Of a stretch of DNA of 64,000 bases, positions 25,671 through 35,390 are shown piece by piece. The position numbers and the translations under genes are program-made. Within the stretch, counting starts at the first letter, position 1. Each line of letters starts with the position of its first letter. Location of the stretch: contig NZ_AUDM01000005.1 of NCBI RefSeq assembly GCF_000425465.1, positions 1 through 64,000 of the forward strand, read 5' to 3'. Under the pieces are notes generated by a model. That model made no database searches and was not told where the DNA came from. It was given only the letters and a program-made list of their open reading frames with translations. The DNA is from Flavobacterium filum DSM 17961. Lineage in GTDB: Bacteria > Bacteroidota > Bacteroidia > Flavobacteriales > Flavobacteriaceae.

Positions 25671-26418
25671 GTTTAGTTCTCAAGGGGTTCAACCACCAAA
25701 AGAAGATGCTTTTGATGTAGGTGAATGGTTTCAATTTCGTATTCATTATGGTATGATTAATGCCGGAATTGCAGAATTAAGCGTTCGTGAAGCGGTTAGA
25801 AACAACAAAAAAGTATTTCACGCCAAAGGTAGGGGATACACTACCGGTATGACCAAGTTTTTCTTTGAAGTAGAAGACGATTATCAAAGTTATTTTGATA
25901 AAGAAACCGGAAATCCGTATCAGTTTGTGCGGAAAATTAATGAAGGTGGCTACACCAAAAACCAAGAAGGGTTTTTTAATCCGCAAAATAAAACGGTTTT
26001 AGTCAAAGACTACAAACGTAAAACCGAGAAAACTTTTGAAGTGCCCAATAATGTGCAAGATATTCTATCTACTTTTTATTATTTGAGAAACCACCCAAAG
26101 GTGGACAAGCTAAAAGTGGGAGAATCGATAGACATTGATATGTTTTTTGATGATGAAACGACTAAATTTAAGCTAAAATTTATGGGTCGTGAAGATTTAA
26201 AAACTAAATTTGGGGTCATTCCAACCATGATTTTTCGTCCGTATGTGCAAGCTGGTCGGGTTTTTAAAGAACAAGAAAGCTTAACTGTTTGGATATCAGA
26301 TGACGACAATAAATTACCCATTCGTATCAAAGCGAGTTTGATGGTGGGTTCGCTAAAAGCAGATTTGGAACAATTCAAAGGATTAAAACATACGTTTACC
26401 GTTAAAGCAAAACCATAA
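25627..26418 (+). CDS. DUF3108 exported protein
   Basis: The 263-aa product has a signal peptide (MKKLLFLLLFFITSGFSSQG) and is otherwise a beta-rich periplasmic protein of the DUF3108 family: FDVGEWFQFRIHYGMINAG at the start and a conserved KVGESIDIDMFFDDE region. The family has no established reaction; transport or assembly of envelope lipids or polymers has been suggested for relatives. Its stop codon overlaps the kynA start by one base, so the two are coupled. Its promoter region exists in a second, decayed copy 1594 bp upstream. Confidence 0.85.
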   Translation: MKKLLFLLLFFITSGFSSQGVQPPKEDAFDVGEWFQFRIHYGMINAGIAELSVREAVRNNKKVFHAKGRGYTTGMTKFFFEVEDDYQSYFDKETGNPYQFVRKINEGGYTKNQEGFFNPQNKTVLVKDYKRKTEKTFEVPNNVQDILSTFYYLRNHPKVDKLKVGESIDIDMFFDDETTKFKLKFMGREDLKTKFGVIPTMIFRPYVQAGRVFKEQESLTVWISDDDNKLPIRIKASLMVGSLKADLEQFKGLKHTFTVKAKP

Positions 26419-27353
26419 TGAATACAACCGCTCACGAAGAAATACTTGAAAAATTAGAAGAAAAGTTTCAAGCGATAAACCAAAAAACTGAAACACATTT
26501 AGAAGGACTTTTGTGGGCAAAGCCAATTACATATTGGGATTATATTCAAACAGATGCTTTATTGAATTTACAAACGCAACGCACCACTTTGCCGGATGAA
26601 ATGGTGTTTATCATGTATCATCAAGTGAATGAATTGTTGTTTAAAATGATTTTATGGGAAATAGAACAAATTAGTCATTCTTCCACCTTAACAACAAGTG
26701 TTTTTACCGATAAATTAATGCGTATCAGTCGCTATTTTGATATGTTGACCACTTCTTTTACCATCATGAAAGATGGAATGGAAGTGGAACAATACATGAA
26801 ATTCCGCAATACGTTAACCCCTGCCAGCGGATTTCAAAGTGCTCAGTACCGCTTGATTGAATTTGCCTCAACTGATTTGATTAACTTAATTGATTATCGA
26901 TTTAGAGCCACAATTGACCGAAATACGCCCTATGAACATGCTTTTGAGCATTTGTATTGGCAAGCAGCCGGAAAAGATTATCAAACCGGCGAAAAATCAT
27001 ATTTAATTTTAGCCTTTGAGAAAAAATATAAGCAGGAGTTTTTGCGTTTTATGGAAGAATACAACACCATCAATGTATGGCGTAAATTCAAACAGTTGCC
27101 ACAAGAAGATCAGCAAGACAAAGATTTGATTGCAGCCATGCGGCATTATGATTATACGGTAAATATTACCTGGGTGATGGGGCATTATCATGCGGCTAAA
27201 AAGTACATTGAAAGCGGACAAGGAAGTGGAGAAGCTACCGGGGGAAGCGATTGGAAAAAGTATATGTTGCCAAAGTACCAACGTAGAATCTTTTTTCCGG
27301 AATTATGGTCAGCAGAGGAATTAGCGGTTTGGGGCGAAAAAGAAAGTGTATAA
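26418..27353 (+). CDS. kynA: Tryptophan 2,3-dioxygenase
   Basis: This heme enzyme opens the indole ring of tryptophan to N-formylkynurenine, the first step of the kynurenine route. The 311-aa protein shows the family blocks ITYWDYIQTDALLNLQ, MVFIMYHQVNELLFKMIL (substrate and heme region), GFQSAQYR and TGGSDWKKYM near the C-terminus. The start overlaps the previous stop as TAATG. Together with hmgA/hppD 6-9 kb away it gives the region an aromatic amino-acid catabolic character, though no other kynurenine genes are in view. Confidence 0.96.
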   Translation: MNTTAHEEILEKLEEKFQAINQKTETHLEGLLWAKPITYWDYIQTDALLNLQTQRTTLPDEMVFIMYHQVNELLFKMILWEIEQISHSSTLTTSVFTDKLMRISRYFDMLTTSFTIMKDGMEVEQYMKFRNTLTPASGFQSAQYRLIEFASTDLINLIDYRFRATIDRNTPYEHAFEHLYWQAAGKDYQTGEKSYLILAFEKKYKQEFLRFMEEYNTINVWRKFKQLPQEDQQDKDLIAAMRHYDYTVNITWVMGHYHAAKKYIESGQGSGEATGGSDWKKYMLPKYQRRIFFPELWSAEELAVWGEKESV

Positions 27354-27372
27354 TTGAATTAAAAAGAACAAA

Positions 27373-28611
27373 TTGAAATTACATAAAGTACTTCTGCTTG
27401 GTGTTTCGTTGCTTTTGTTTTCATGCGAAAGAAAGGTTGACCAGGTAGAAATTGAAAAAGATGAACAAAAGAAAATCCCGATTGTTATTGAATTTGGGTT
27501 TACCTTGAATGATTTTCAAGTGGTGCAAGACACCATTAAATCAGGTGACACCTTTGGCAAATTACTTGAAAGTTACAACATTGGTAATTTTAAAGTACAT
27601 GAAGTTACCGAACAAATTAAAGACAGTTTCAACATGCGGGATATTCGGGTTGGAAAACCAATTACACTTTTAAAAGCAAAAGAAGCTCCGCATCAATTAC
27701 AAGTTTTTATTTACCAAAAAGATAACATTCACTATAGTGTTGTTGACTTTAGAGATACGATTGTAAAAGCGTATAACAAGCAAAAACCCATTACGATAAA
27801 AAAGCGTACGATTGCTACCGCTATCACCGGTTCTTTGTCTGAAACCTTAAATAAAAACGGAGTAGAAGCTGGCGTTGCTAACAATTTAGCTAAGATTTAC
27901 GAGTATTCTATTGACTTCTTTAAAATTCAAAAAGATGACAAATTTGCGGTAACAATGTATGAAAAGTTCATCAACGATACCGTTTATGTTGGGGTTGATC
28001 GTTTGGAAAGTTCCTTTTTTGAACACAAAGGCAAAAGAATTTATGCTTTTCCTTATAAAATAGATAGCCTTGCTAAACGATTTGAGTACTACGACGAGGA
28101 AGGCAAAGGTTTAAAAACCATGTTTTTAAAAGCTCCTTTGGATTATTTCCGTATTTCTTCACGGTTTTCACCCAAACGTTTTCATCCGGTGCAAATGACT
28201 TGGAAAGCTCACAAAGGAACCGATTATGCTGCTCCACATGGAACACCGATTAAAACAACCGCTTCCGGTGTGGTTGAACGAACCGGTTATACCGCAGGTA
28301 ATGGTAATTTTGTGAAAGTAAAGCACAACGGAACTTATTCGACTCAATACCTTCATATGTCCAAAATATTGGTACGACAAGGGCAATCAGTTACGCAAGG
28401 ACAAACCATCGGATTAGTTGGTAGTACTGGTTTAGCTACAGGTCCTCACGTGTGTTATCGTTTTTGGAAGAATGGTGAACAAGTGGATCCTTTAGGACAA
28501 AAACTTCCGAATACGGAGCCTATGAATGCAAAACACAAAGCAAAATATTTAGAATATATTGCACCGTTAAAGAAAGAATTAGACAGTATTGCACAACAAA
28601 AATTGAAATAA
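27373..28611 (+). CDS. M23-family peptidase-like lipoprotein
   Basis: The 412-aa protein begins at TTG 27373 (no ATG is near) with a lipoprotein signal ending LLFSC, cysteine 18. The C-terminal domain is LytM/M23-like: [13 protein letters not shown] supplies the first zinc His and Asp. The usual HxH motif reads GPHVCYRF, so the second histidine, normally a zinc ligand, is replaced by cysteine. I recall this variant in other flavobacterial members, so it may still bind metal or be a non-catalytic activator. The middle part resembles OapA/LysM-like adaptors ([14 protein letters not shown]). It is probably periplasmic and acts on the cell wall. Confidence 0.85.
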   Translation: MKLHKVLLLGVSLLLFSCERKVDQVEIEKDEQKKIPIVIEFGFTLNDFQVVQDTIKSGDTFGKLLESYNIGNFKVHEVTEQIKDSFNMRDIRVGKPITLLKAKEAPHQLQVFIYQKDNIHYSVVDFRDTIVKAYNKQKPITIKKRTIATAITGSLSETLNKNGVEAGVANNLAKIYEYSIDFFKIQKDDKFAVTMYEKFINDTVYVGVDRLESSFFEHKGKRIYAFPYKIDSLAKRFEYYDEEGKGLKTMFLKAPLDYFRISSRFSPKRFHPVQMTWKAHKGTDYAAPHGTPIKTTASGVVERTGYTAGNGNFVKVKHNGTYSTQYLHMSKILVRQGQSVTQGQTIGLVGSTGLATGPHVCYRFWKNGEQVDPLGQKLPNTEPMNAKHKAKYLEYIAPLKKELDSIAQQKLK

Positions 28612-28612
28612 A

Positions 28613-30256
28613 ATGGCATTAAAGAATATCAATCCGACACAGACAAAAGCATGGGAAAACCTTCGAAATCATTTTGAAGAAATGCAAACTGTAACCATGC
28701 AGGAATTATTTGAACAAGATCCGAATAGAGCTACTTCATTTCATGTTCAATGGAATGATTTTTATGTTGATTATTCGAAAAATATTGTCAATCAGGAAAC
28801 GATGAAGCATTTGATTAGCTTGGCTCATGAAATAGAGTTATCGGACGCTATTCAACAGTATTTTAATGGTGCAGCGATTAATCAAACGGAAAACAGAGCG
28901 GTATTACATACGGCTTTGCGTTGTCCGGCAGATACCGTTGTAAAAGTGGACGGCATTGATGTTATGCCGGAAATTCAATCGGTTAAAAATAAAATAAAGG
29001 TGTTTACCAATGAAGTTATTTCAGGTGTTCGAAAAGGATTTACCGGAAAAACATTTACCGACATTGTAAACATTGGCATTGGCGGTTCAGATTTAGGACC
29101 TGCAATGGTTACAGAATCATTGGCTTTTTATAAAAACCATTTATCGGTACATTTTGTTTCTAATGTGGATGGCGATCACGTTCAAGAAGTAATTCAGAAA
29201 TTAAATCCAGAAACTACGTTATTTGTGATTGTTTCAAAGACGTTTACAACGCAAGAAACACTTTCAAACTCTGAAACGATTCGTAATTGGTTTTTACAAT
29301 CGGCTACTCAACAAGATGTGGCGAAACACTTTGTAGCCGTTTCTACTAACGTGCAAAGAGTAACCGATTTTGGGATTCACCCGGATAATATTTTCCCTAT
29401 GTGGGATTGGGTTGGCGGACGTTTTTCGTTGTGGAGTGCGGTTGGATTATCCATTAGTCTAGCGGTTGGGTTTGATCATTTTGATGCCTTGTTAAAAGGA
29501 GCCAATCAAATGGATAATCATTTTAAAAACACGCCATTTGAGCAAAATTTACCGGTAATTTTGGCCTTGTTGAGTGTTTGGTACAACAACTTTTTTGGTG
29601 CCGAAAGTGAAGCATTGATTCCTTACACACAATACCTTCAAAAATTAGCCCCTTATTTACAACAAGGTATCATGGAAAGTAACGGTAAAAGTATTGACCG
29701 AGGCGGCAACCCTGTTCAGTATCAAACCGGAACTTTGATATGGGGAGAACCCGGAACCAATTCGCAACACGCCTTTTTTCAGTTGATTCATCAAGGAACA
29801 AAATTAATACCGACTGATTTTATTGGGTTTGTTAAGCCATTACACGGCAATCAAGACCATCATGACAAATTGATGTCGAACTTTTTTGCTCAAACAGAAG
29901 CCTTATTAAATGGAAAATCTGCTGAGCAGGTAATAGCCGAATTTAACAAACAAGGCATAAGTGAAGAAAAAGCAGCTTATTTATTGCCGTTTAAAATCTT
30001 TTCGGGCAATCGACCAACCAATACGATATTAATCAATCAATTAACTCCGGAAAGTTTGGGCGAATTGATTGCTCTTTATGAACACAAAATATTTGTGCAA
30101 GGGGTTATTTGGAATATTTTCAGTTATGACCAATGGGGAGTTGAATTAGGAAAACAATTGGCTAATTCTATATTAGATGAAATACATTCGGGAAAGGTAA
30201 AAACACATGATAGTTCTACCACTACATTATTGCATTATTTCTTAAAAAATAAATGA
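28613..30256 (+). CDS. pgi: Glucose-6-phosphate isomerase
   Basis: PGI interconverts glucose-6-phosphate and fructose-6-phosphate. The 547-aa length and signatures [51 protein letters not shown] and the C-terminal GVELGKQLA are all as in the family. It starts one base after the M23 gene stop, indicating a continuous operon from the DUF3108 gene. No odd features. Confidence 0.98.
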   Translation: MALKNINPTQTKAWENLRNHFEEMQTVTMQELFEQDPNRATSFHVQWNDFYVDYSKNIVNQETMKHLISLAHEIELSDAIQQYFNGAAINQTENRAVLHTALRCPADTVVKVDGIDVMPEIQSVKNKIKVFTNEVISGVRKGFTGKTFTDIVNIGIGGSDLGPAMVTESLAFYKNHLSVHFVSNVDGDHVQEVIQKLNPETTLFVIVSKTFTTQETLSNSETIRNWFLQSATQQDVAKHFVAVSTNVQRVTDFGIHPDNIFPMWDWVGGRFSLWSAVGLSISLAVGFDHFDALLKGANQMDNHFKNTPFEQNLPVILALLSVWYNNFFGAESEALIPYTQYLQKLAPYLQQGIMESNGKSIDRGGNPVQYQTGTLIWGEPGTNSQHAFFQLIHQGTKLIPTDFIGFVKPLHGNQDHHDKLMSNFFAQTEALLNGKSAEQVIAEFNKQGISEEKAAYLLPFKIFSGNRPTNTILINQLTPESLGELIALYEHKIFVQGVIWNIFSYDQWGVELGKQLANSILDEIHSGKVKTHDSSTTTLLHYFLKNK

Positions 30257-30322
30257 AAATTTAATTTTTGTTATAATTAATAGGAATCTACATCAATAAT
30301 GTTAAAAATTACAATTTTTGTT

Positions 30323-30330
30323 TATATTTG
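30323..30330 (+). promoter_or_regulatory. -7 box before the cytochrome-b-like gene
   Basis: TATATTTG matches TAnnTTTG and lies 23 bp before the start codon at 30354. No clear -33 element. Confidence 0.55.
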
Positions 30331-30353
30331 TCTTTCAATAATTTAAAATAAAA

Positions 30354-30776
30354 ATGTACGAATTACTTTTAAAATTGCACTCTTGGTGGGCTTGGTTGGC
30401 CATGATTGTTTTGTTTGCCGGAATCATAAACGCCCTAATGGGCTATGGAGCAAACAGAGATTATGAAGCAAAAGATTTAAGAATTTCACTATTCGGATTG
30501 ATTTTTACACACATTCAATTGGTTTTAGGGTTATTACTTTATTTTGTTTCGCCAGTTGGTTTAAAAGTGTTGGGAGAGATGAAAAACGAAACATTGCGTT
30601 TAACATCACTTGAACATCCTTTAGTGAATATTATTGCTATTGTTTTAATTACAATTGGATGGTCACAACACAAAAAAGCACACATGGACGATAAGTTTAA
30701 AAAGATTTTAATCTTTTATTCTTTGGGATTCATTTTACTAATGAGCCGAATTCCTTGGGTTTCTTGGCTGAGTTAA
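30354..30776 (+). CDS. Four-helix membrane protein, cytochrome-b-like
   Basis: The 140-aa protein has four predicted membrane helices with histidines in or near them (KLHSWWAWLAM, FTHIQLVLGLLL, SLEHPLVNIIAI, SQHKKAHMD), a layout consistent with heme-binding cytochrome b-type proteins often annotated in Flavobacterium. Heme binding is inferred from the His positions only. It has its own promoter and a strong terminator, so it is monocistronic. Confidence 0.7.
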   Translation: MYELLLKLHSWWAWLAMIVLFAGIINALMGYGANRDYEAKDLRISLFGLIFTHIQLVLGLLLYFVSPVGLKVLGEMKNETLRLTSLEHPLVNIIAIVLITIGWSQHKKAHMDDKFKKILIFYSLGFILLMSRIPWVSWLS

Positions 30777-30785
30777 AGTAAAAAC

Positions 30786-30808
30786 AACCACGCATTGCGT
30801 GGTTTTTT
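30786..30808 (+). terminator. Terminator after the cytochrome-b-like gene
   Basis: AACCACGC (30786-30793), loop ATT, GCGTGGTT (30797-30804), then T residues. Confidence 0.92.
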
Positions 30809-30858
30809 CATTTTGGAATGTATTTTGATAATTGAATCACCATAAAAATAATAAGCTC

Positions 30859-31371
30859 ATGAAACATAAATGGATAGTTGGAATTTTAGGTATTCTTTTT
30901 TTAGCTTTATTGAGTGGTTTTTCTATAAAAAATAAATCTTTTAATGGATCTTTTTTTTCATTTATGACTGTAAATGATACCTTAAAAAAAGATTCTATTC
31001 TTATTGATAGTATTCAAAAGGAGGGAAATTTCAAATTTACATTGCTAAAAAAAGGGGCTCACGCTTCTTATTATGCTGATAAGTTCAATGGTAGAAGAAC
31101 GGCAAGCGGAGAACGATTTGACAATCAAAAATATACTGCTGCACATCGCACACTTCCATTTGGCACAAAAGTGCGGGTAACAAACGAAGCCAATGGAAAA
31201 TCAACCATTGTTAAAATTAATGACAGAGGTCCTTTTACTAAAGGAAGACATATTGATTTAACCAAAAGAGCCTTTCGCGATATTGCCCGTCATCATGGAT
31301 ATGGTTCAATGAAGGTAACGATAGAACTAGTGGAAGAAATTATAGATACTATTTCGACTCAAAAAGATTGA
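30859..31371 (+). CDS. RlpA-like septal-ring lipoprotein/transglycosylase family protein
   Basis: The 170-aa protein starts at ATG 30859 with a membrane/signal segment (WIVGILGILFLALLSGF). The C-terminal half is a double-psi beta-barrel of the RlpA kind: GAHASYYADKFNGRRTASGE, LPFGTKVRVTN, then NDRGPFTKGRHIDLTKRAF. RlpA proteins cleave or bind naked glycan strands at the septum. The catalytic-type residues of the barrel (D in NDRGP and the final D in HIDL) are present. No lipobox is visible, unlike E. coli RlpA. It is convergent with the GldH-like gene, one base apart. Confidence 0.85.
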   Translation: MKHKWIVGILGILFLALLSGFSIKNKSFNGSFFSFMTVNDTLKKDSILIDSIQKEGNFKFTLLKKGAHASYYADKFNGRRTASGERFDNQKYTAAHRTLPFGTKVRVTNEANGKSTIVKINDRGPFTKGRHIDLTKRAFRDIARHHGYGSMKVTIELVEEIIDTISTQKD

Positions 31372-31372
31372 T

Positions 31373-31828
31373 TTATTGCCTTTTTTCAACTGAAAGACCA
31401 ATACCTAAAACGTTTGGTAAATAGTCGTGTTTAAATTGATTTTCGATTGAAACTTCATGATTACCGCTTTTCATTTCCTTTGAAGCAAATAGAATTTCTT
31501 TTAAATCACAAATATCGCCTACACAATCACCTCTATCTTTTTCTTTTTTAACACTCAAATAGAAAGTGATAACATCCATTTTTCCATCAGGATTTTTGCT
31601 CTTGATGATTAATGGGATAGAATCAAATTGAAAATCATATACATGTTTAAAATGAATGAAAACATCATATTTTCCCTCTTGTTCAATAGAAAAAAGATGA
31701 TTTTTAGGACTGTTTTTATACCATCTGTTTTGATCAAATTCTAAGTCCATTTTGTTGTAAACAGAATTATATTGGCAGGACAAGATCAAAATGAGTATAG
31801 AGCCAATAAGTAGTGATTGTAGTTTCAT
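31373..31828 (-). CDS. GldH-like lipoprotein
   Basis: The 151-aa protein has a lipobox ILSC (cysteine 18). Its body resembles the gliding-motility lipoprotein GldH in length and pattern: YDVFIHFKHVYDFQFD, then KNPDGKMDVITFYL, and a C-terminal NVLGIGLSVEK. GldH supports gliding and type IX secretion. The resemblance is from memory of the family and not strong, so this may be another small beta-rich lipoprotein. Its ATG overlaps the preceding CYTH gene as ATGA, indicating co-translation. ATG 31828 is chosen over a TTG upstream. Confidence 0.5.
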   Translation of the reverse strand: MKLQSLLIGSILILILSCQYNSVYNKMDLEFDQNRWYKNSPKNHLFSIEQEGKYDVFIHFKHVYDFQFDSIPLIIKSKNPDGKMDVITFYLSVKKEKDRGDCVGDICDLKEILFASKEMKSGNHEVSIENQFKHDYLPNVLGIGLSVEKRQ

Positions 31829-32298
31829 ATGGACCAATTTTTAAAAGGATTTTTACTTAGATAAGCATTGTAAAAGCGTTCGTCGTTGGTTACTTCCTCG
31901 CCCAGCCAGTGCGGTTTTTCAAACGACTCGGTTTCTGAGTTTAGTTCGATTTCGGCTATTATCAATCCTTCATTATCACCATAAAATTCATCCACTTCAA
32001 TAATGTGATTACCGCATTGAATATCGTATCTGGTTTTTTCAATCACGCCTTTTTCGCATAACGGTAACAACAATTCAGCTTCTGAAACCGTAATTTCTTT
32101 TTCCCATTCTAAACGGGTCATTCCTGATTCGTTTCCTTTTCCTTTAATGGTTAAAAAGCCTTTGTTTCCTTTGATTCTAATCCGAACCGTGCGTTCAGGA
32201 TCTGAACATAAATAACCTTGCACAATTCTGTTTTGTTGAAATGCTGCTGCTTTAAATGCCTCAGAAAGCACTTTAAATTTTCTTTCTATTTCTATCAT
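31825..32298 (-). CDS. CYTH-domain triphosphate tunnel protein
   Basis: The N-terminal EIERKF (E3, E5, K7) is the CYTH signature, followed by RTVRIRIKG, LTIKGKG, EKEITVSEAE and IIEVDEFYGDNEGLIIAEIEL strands that line the tunnel. Members hydrolyse or transfer inorganic triphosphate or nucleoside triphosphates; small bacterial ones are often tripolyphosphatases. The 157-aa length is standard. It is divergent from dinB with 42 bp between start codons. Confidence 0.9.
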   Translation of the reverse strand: MIEIERKFKVLSEAFKAAAFQQNRIVQGYLCSDPERTVRIRIKGNKGFLTIKGKGNESGMTRLEWEKEITVSEAELLLPLCEKGVIEKTRYDIQCGNHIIEVDEFYGDNEGLIIAEIELNSETESFEKPHWLGEEVTNDERFYNAYLSKNPFKNWSI

Positions 32299-32328
32299 TG
32301 GTAAAGGATAATCTTAGCGAAAGATACA

Positions 32329-32336
32329 TAAATTTG
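32329..32336 (+). promoter_or_regulatory. -7 box directly ahead of dinB
   Basis: TAAATTTG ends 4 bp before the dinB ATG, the same spacing as at uvrC. No clear -33 TTG at the expected distance. Confidence 0.5.
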
Positions 32337-32340
32337 TGGT

Positions 32341-33423
32341 ATGGAAACACCTCTTCATCAACGAAAAATCATTCATATTGATATGGATGCCTTTTATGCT
32401 TCAGTTGAGCAAAAGGATTTTCCTGAACTAAAAGGAAAACCACTCGCTGTTGGCGGAAGCGAAGTAAGAGGCGTCATTTCTGCGGCCAGTTATGAAGCCC
32501 GAAAGTTTGGTGTTCGAAGTGCAATGAGTGGCGTATTGGCTAAAAAATTATGTCCGGAACTAGTTTTTGTTCGCCCACGATTTGAGCGATACAGTGAAAT
32601 ATCGAAGCAAATTCGAAAGATTTTCTATGAATATACTGATTTAGTGGAACCGTTGTCGTTAGATGAAGCCTATTTGGATGTAACCCAAAATAAAAAAGGA
32701 AACCCGAGTGCTACTTTATTAGCTCAAGAGATTAGAAAACGCATTTTTGAAGTAACCGGATTAACCGCTTCGGCCGGAATTTCCGTGAATAAGTTTGTGG
32801 CCAAAGTAGCTTCAGATTACAACAAACCAAACGGTCAAAAAACTGTAAATCCGGATGAGGTGGCAACTTTTTTGGAAGCGTTAGACATTAAAAAGTTTTA
32901 TGGTATTGGTAAAGTTACCGCTGAGCGAATGTATCAATTTGGGATATATACCGGAATGGATTTAAAAAACCAAAGTTTAGCTTTTTTAGAAAAACATTTT
33001 GGCAAAAGCGGAGTGCATTATTATTACATCGTCAGAGGTATTCATAACAGTCCGGTAAAGCCAAATCGTATTTCCAAATCAGTTGGGGCTGAGCGAACGT
33101 TTAATGCCAATTTATCCTCGGAAGTGTTTATGGAAGAACGATTGGAAAGCATTGCCAAAGAATTGGAAAAACGATTACAGAAGTATAAAATAGCCGGAAA
33201 AACCGTAACCCTTAAAATTAAGTATTCCGATTTTACCTTGCAAACCCGAAGTAAAACCTTGCCGTATTTTATTTCAGAGAAATCCTTGTTGTTGGCTACC
33301 GCAAAAGAGTTGTTGTACCAGGAAAAATTAAAAGATTCAGTTCGTTTGTTGGGAATTTCACTGCATAATTTGAATACAGAAATCAAGAAAACGGTGGCGG
33401 TTCAATTAAAATTTGAGTTTTAA
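32341..33423 (+). CDS. dinB: DNA polymerase IV (Y family)
   Basis: Pol IV copies damaged templates with low fidelity. The 360-aa protein carries HIDMDAFYASVEQ (metal ligand D14), SLDEAYLDVT (D108, E109), the steric region AASYEARKFGVRSAM, and the GIGKVTAERM helix-hairpin-helix. The little-finger domain is present, but there is no obvious C-terminal clamp-binding peptide beyond a short LKFEF end. Promoter position suggests a very short or absent leader. I see no LexA-type palindrome. Confidence 0.96.
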   Translation: METPLHQRKIIHIDMDAFYASVEQKDFPELKGKPLAVGGSEVRGVISAASYEARKFGVRSAMSGVLAKKLCPELVFVRPRFERYSEISKQIRKIFYEYTDLVEPLSLDEAYLDVTQNKKGNPSATLLAQEIRKRIFEVTGLTASAGISVNKFVAKVASDYNKPNGQKTVNPDEVATFLEALDIKKFYGIGKVTAERMYQFGIYTGMDLKNQSLAFLEKHFGKSGVHYYYIVRGIHNSPVKPNRISKSVGAERTFNANLSSEVFMEERLESIAKELEKRLQKYKIAGKTVTLKIKYSDFTLQTRSKTLPYFISEKSLLLATAKELLYQEKLKDSVRLLGISLHNLNTEIKKTVAVQLKFEF

Positions 33424-34320
33424 TTAATCGTTTTTCCAAAGTATTTTTTTGGTGATTACTTGATTTTTAAAAGTTATTTTGATGAAATAGATTCCGTTCG
33501 GTAGTGTGAATTCTTGTAAAGACCAATTGTTTTCATCTTGTGAATGGTTTACGGCTAATTGTTGTCCGAGCACATCATACAACACACACGAGTGCCACTT
33601 TTCATTACTTTTGATAATAAGCTCTTTAGTTGAAGAATGAAAAATAATTTCAGGTTGGAATAGAATTAATTCATCAGAATTTAAAATTGTTTCTTCACAA
33701 ATGGGGGTTTCTTCGTTTTCATCCGTATAAAAAAGAGTATAGTTTTTATAAAAGCAAGTAAGTGAGCCAACACTATTTAGTTCCGGATAACCACCGGGAG
33801 CATTAATGATGGAAAGCGAACCAACGCCTTCAACCCAAATAGCATTTTGATTAGAAACCGTATTTTCGGGATGCGGAGAGAAGTAAAAGTACCTTCTTAT
33901 TTCAGTTTCTTGAAACGGACGATTTCGAATCGAATCCAACACAAACCATCCACCTTCTGCGGGAAAAGGACTTATAGGGTTTTTCATTTCAAAGGTATCA
34001 CCTTCTTCCAATGAAAAATCATAAAGTAAATAGGTGTCAATTCGATTGGGGTTGATTTTCGTTAAAAACACCTTTTTTTCTTCCGTATTTTCACGAAGTA
34101 AAAACGTTCTGGAGATATAATGATAACCGTCTAAAATTTTGTGTGAAAGTCCGTTTACAAGCGTATCGCTGTTGGTATAGTAAATATCGGTTAGACAACC
34201 ATTATAACAAGTGGTAAAATGCCATTCGTTGTCGGTTTCCAATAATGGTTGATAGGGTTGACTATACCCAATAACAGTCAAGAAAAACGGTATAAGAAAT
34301 ACGTTGTATTTTGAAAACAT
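33424..34320 (-). CDS. Secreted protein with T9SS type A sorting domain
   Basis: The 298-aa protein has a signal peptide (FLIPFFLTVIGYSQ) and a C-terminal T9SS sorting domain (SCVLYDVLGQQLAVN, then FTLPNGIYFIKITFKNQVITKKI). The middle has no family I recognise; it contains four cysteines near the start (TTCYNGCLTD) and several aromatic strands. It is expected to be exported to the cell surface. It is convergent with dinB, directly abutting its stop codon. Confidence 0.82.
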   Translation of the reverse strand: MFSKYNVFLIPFFLTVIGYSQPYQPLLETDNEWHFTTCYNGCLTDIYYTNSDTLVNGLSHKILDGYHYISRTFLLRENTEEKKVFLTKINPNRIDTYLLYDFSLEEGDTFEMKNPISPFPAEGGWFVLDSIRNRPFQETEIRRYFYFSPHPENTVSNQNAIWVEGVGSLSIINAPGGYPELNSVGSLTCFYKNYTLFYTDENEETPICEETILNSDELILFQPEIIFHSSTKELIIKSNEKWHSCVLYDVLGQQLAVNHSQDENNWSLQEFTLPNGIYFIKITFKNQVITKKILWKND

Positions 34321-34425
34321 ACTTCAAAAGTAACTAACTTTTTCAAACTTCAACAAAAGTTAAACTTATTTTGTTTAAGTTATCATGAAAAAATAAAGTA
34401 TACATTTGGTTCAAATTTAAAGCTC

Positions 34426-34941
34426 ATGGCAGAATTATCAACCTATGACAAGGGATACTTTAGTTATATTTCAAAATTGTCAATAAAAAAATTACCGCTC
34501 ATTTGTTGGAATTTCTATAGTGAATTTTCCGGATTATTAAACGCCTGTCTTTCCGATCAAAATCAATTGAATCAAATGGCTGTTGCTCAACAATGGCAAA
34601 ACAATCTTCAATTGAATAAAATGATGCAACACGACACGGTTGTGGTAGTAACGTGTCCGAAGTTAAAAATTGTGTATGCTACGCAAAACATGATTCACAT
34701 GAACGGATACCAACCTAATGAAGTCATCGGAAATTCTCCAAAAATGTTTCAGGGTGAAGCCACTTGTCCAGAAATATCAAGAGAAATAGGACTAGCTGTT
34801 CAAAACAAACAGCCTTTTGATAAAGTAGTGACCAATTATTGCAAAAACGGTTCTTTATACCAATGCCATATTCAAGGTTTTCCTGTATTTAATAAAGCAG
34901 GTGAATTGGTTAATTTTATAGCTTTTGAAAGAGCGGCTTAA
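34426..34941 (+). CDS. PAS-domain protein
   Basis: The 171-aa protein has a helical N-terminus and a single PAS domain from about residue 65 (VVVTCPKLKIVYATQN, then GYQPNEVIGNSPKMFQGE) to the end (GFPVFNKAGELVNFIAFE). The pattern resembles LOV domains, but the photoactive-cysteine motif (normally NCRFLQG) reads NSPKMFQG, so flavin photochemistry is unlikely. No output domain is fused, so it must signal through a partner. A strong bidirectional terminator follows. Confidence 0.82.
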   Translation: MAELSTYDKGYFSYISKLSIKKLPLICWNFYSEFSGLLNACLSDQNQLNQMAVAQQWQNNLQLNKMMQHDTVVVVTCPKLKIVYATQNMIHMNGYQPNEVIGNSPKMFQGEATCPEISREIGLAVQNKQPFDKVVTNYCKNGSLYQCHIQGFPVFNKAGELVNFIAFERAA

Positions 34942-34955
34942 AGAAATATTTACAT

Positions 34956-34997
34956 AAAAAATGCCTCAAAAGTCAGATACTTTTTGAGGCATTTTTT
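34956..34997. terminator. Bidirectional terminator
   Basis: A perfect 16-bp stem joins AAAAAATGCCTCAAAA (34956-34971) to TTTTGAGGCATTTTTT (34982-34997). It ends the PAS gene and, on the other strand, originally must have ended the Bax-inhibitor-1 gene whose displaced 3' end starts 18 bp away. Confidence 0.95.
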
Positions 34998-35014
34998 ATG
35001 ATAAAGTACTTTAA

Positions 35015-35260
35015 TTAATCTCTACTCGAAATCTTAGAAAGCAATCGCAAAAACTCTACATACAACCAAACCAAGGTAATCATCAATCCCATCGCTCCAA
35101 ACCATTCCATGTATTTAGGCAATTGTTTTTGAGCTCCTTTTTCAATTTGATCAAAATCCAAAAATAAATTTAAGGCCGCCACTACAATCACCAAAACGCT
35201 AATGCCGATACTCATCAACGAATTACCATAATGTACCGGCTGAAAGCTGGTAAACATACT
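35015..35260 (-). pseudogene. Displaced 3' end of the Bax-inhibitor-1 gene
   Basis: These 246 bp match 40683-40928 with a single mismatch (35021), at a constant offset of 5668 bp. They encode the last 80 or so residues of the Bax-inhibitor-1 protein, including its stop codon. The identity stops abruptly after AAACATACT, inside the reading frame. There is no promoter or plausible start, so this is a fragment and not a gene. It marks the left border of the inserted T9SS-protein cassette. Confidence 0.95.
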
Positions 35261-35390
35261 AAATTGGAATAAAAAGTGTTAATAAATTTCGAATAATTAT
35301 AATAAAAAGAAAAAAACTAAGAAAACTATTAATAATTTTGAAATTGTTTCTATTTTTTTTATATTTGAAGGTATTTATTAAAAAAATGTC

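Noticed and set aside
35015..35257. Small functional membrane protein
   Set aside because: It is a fragment identical to the C-terminus of the Bax-inhibitor-1 protein, with no promoter or start region of its own.
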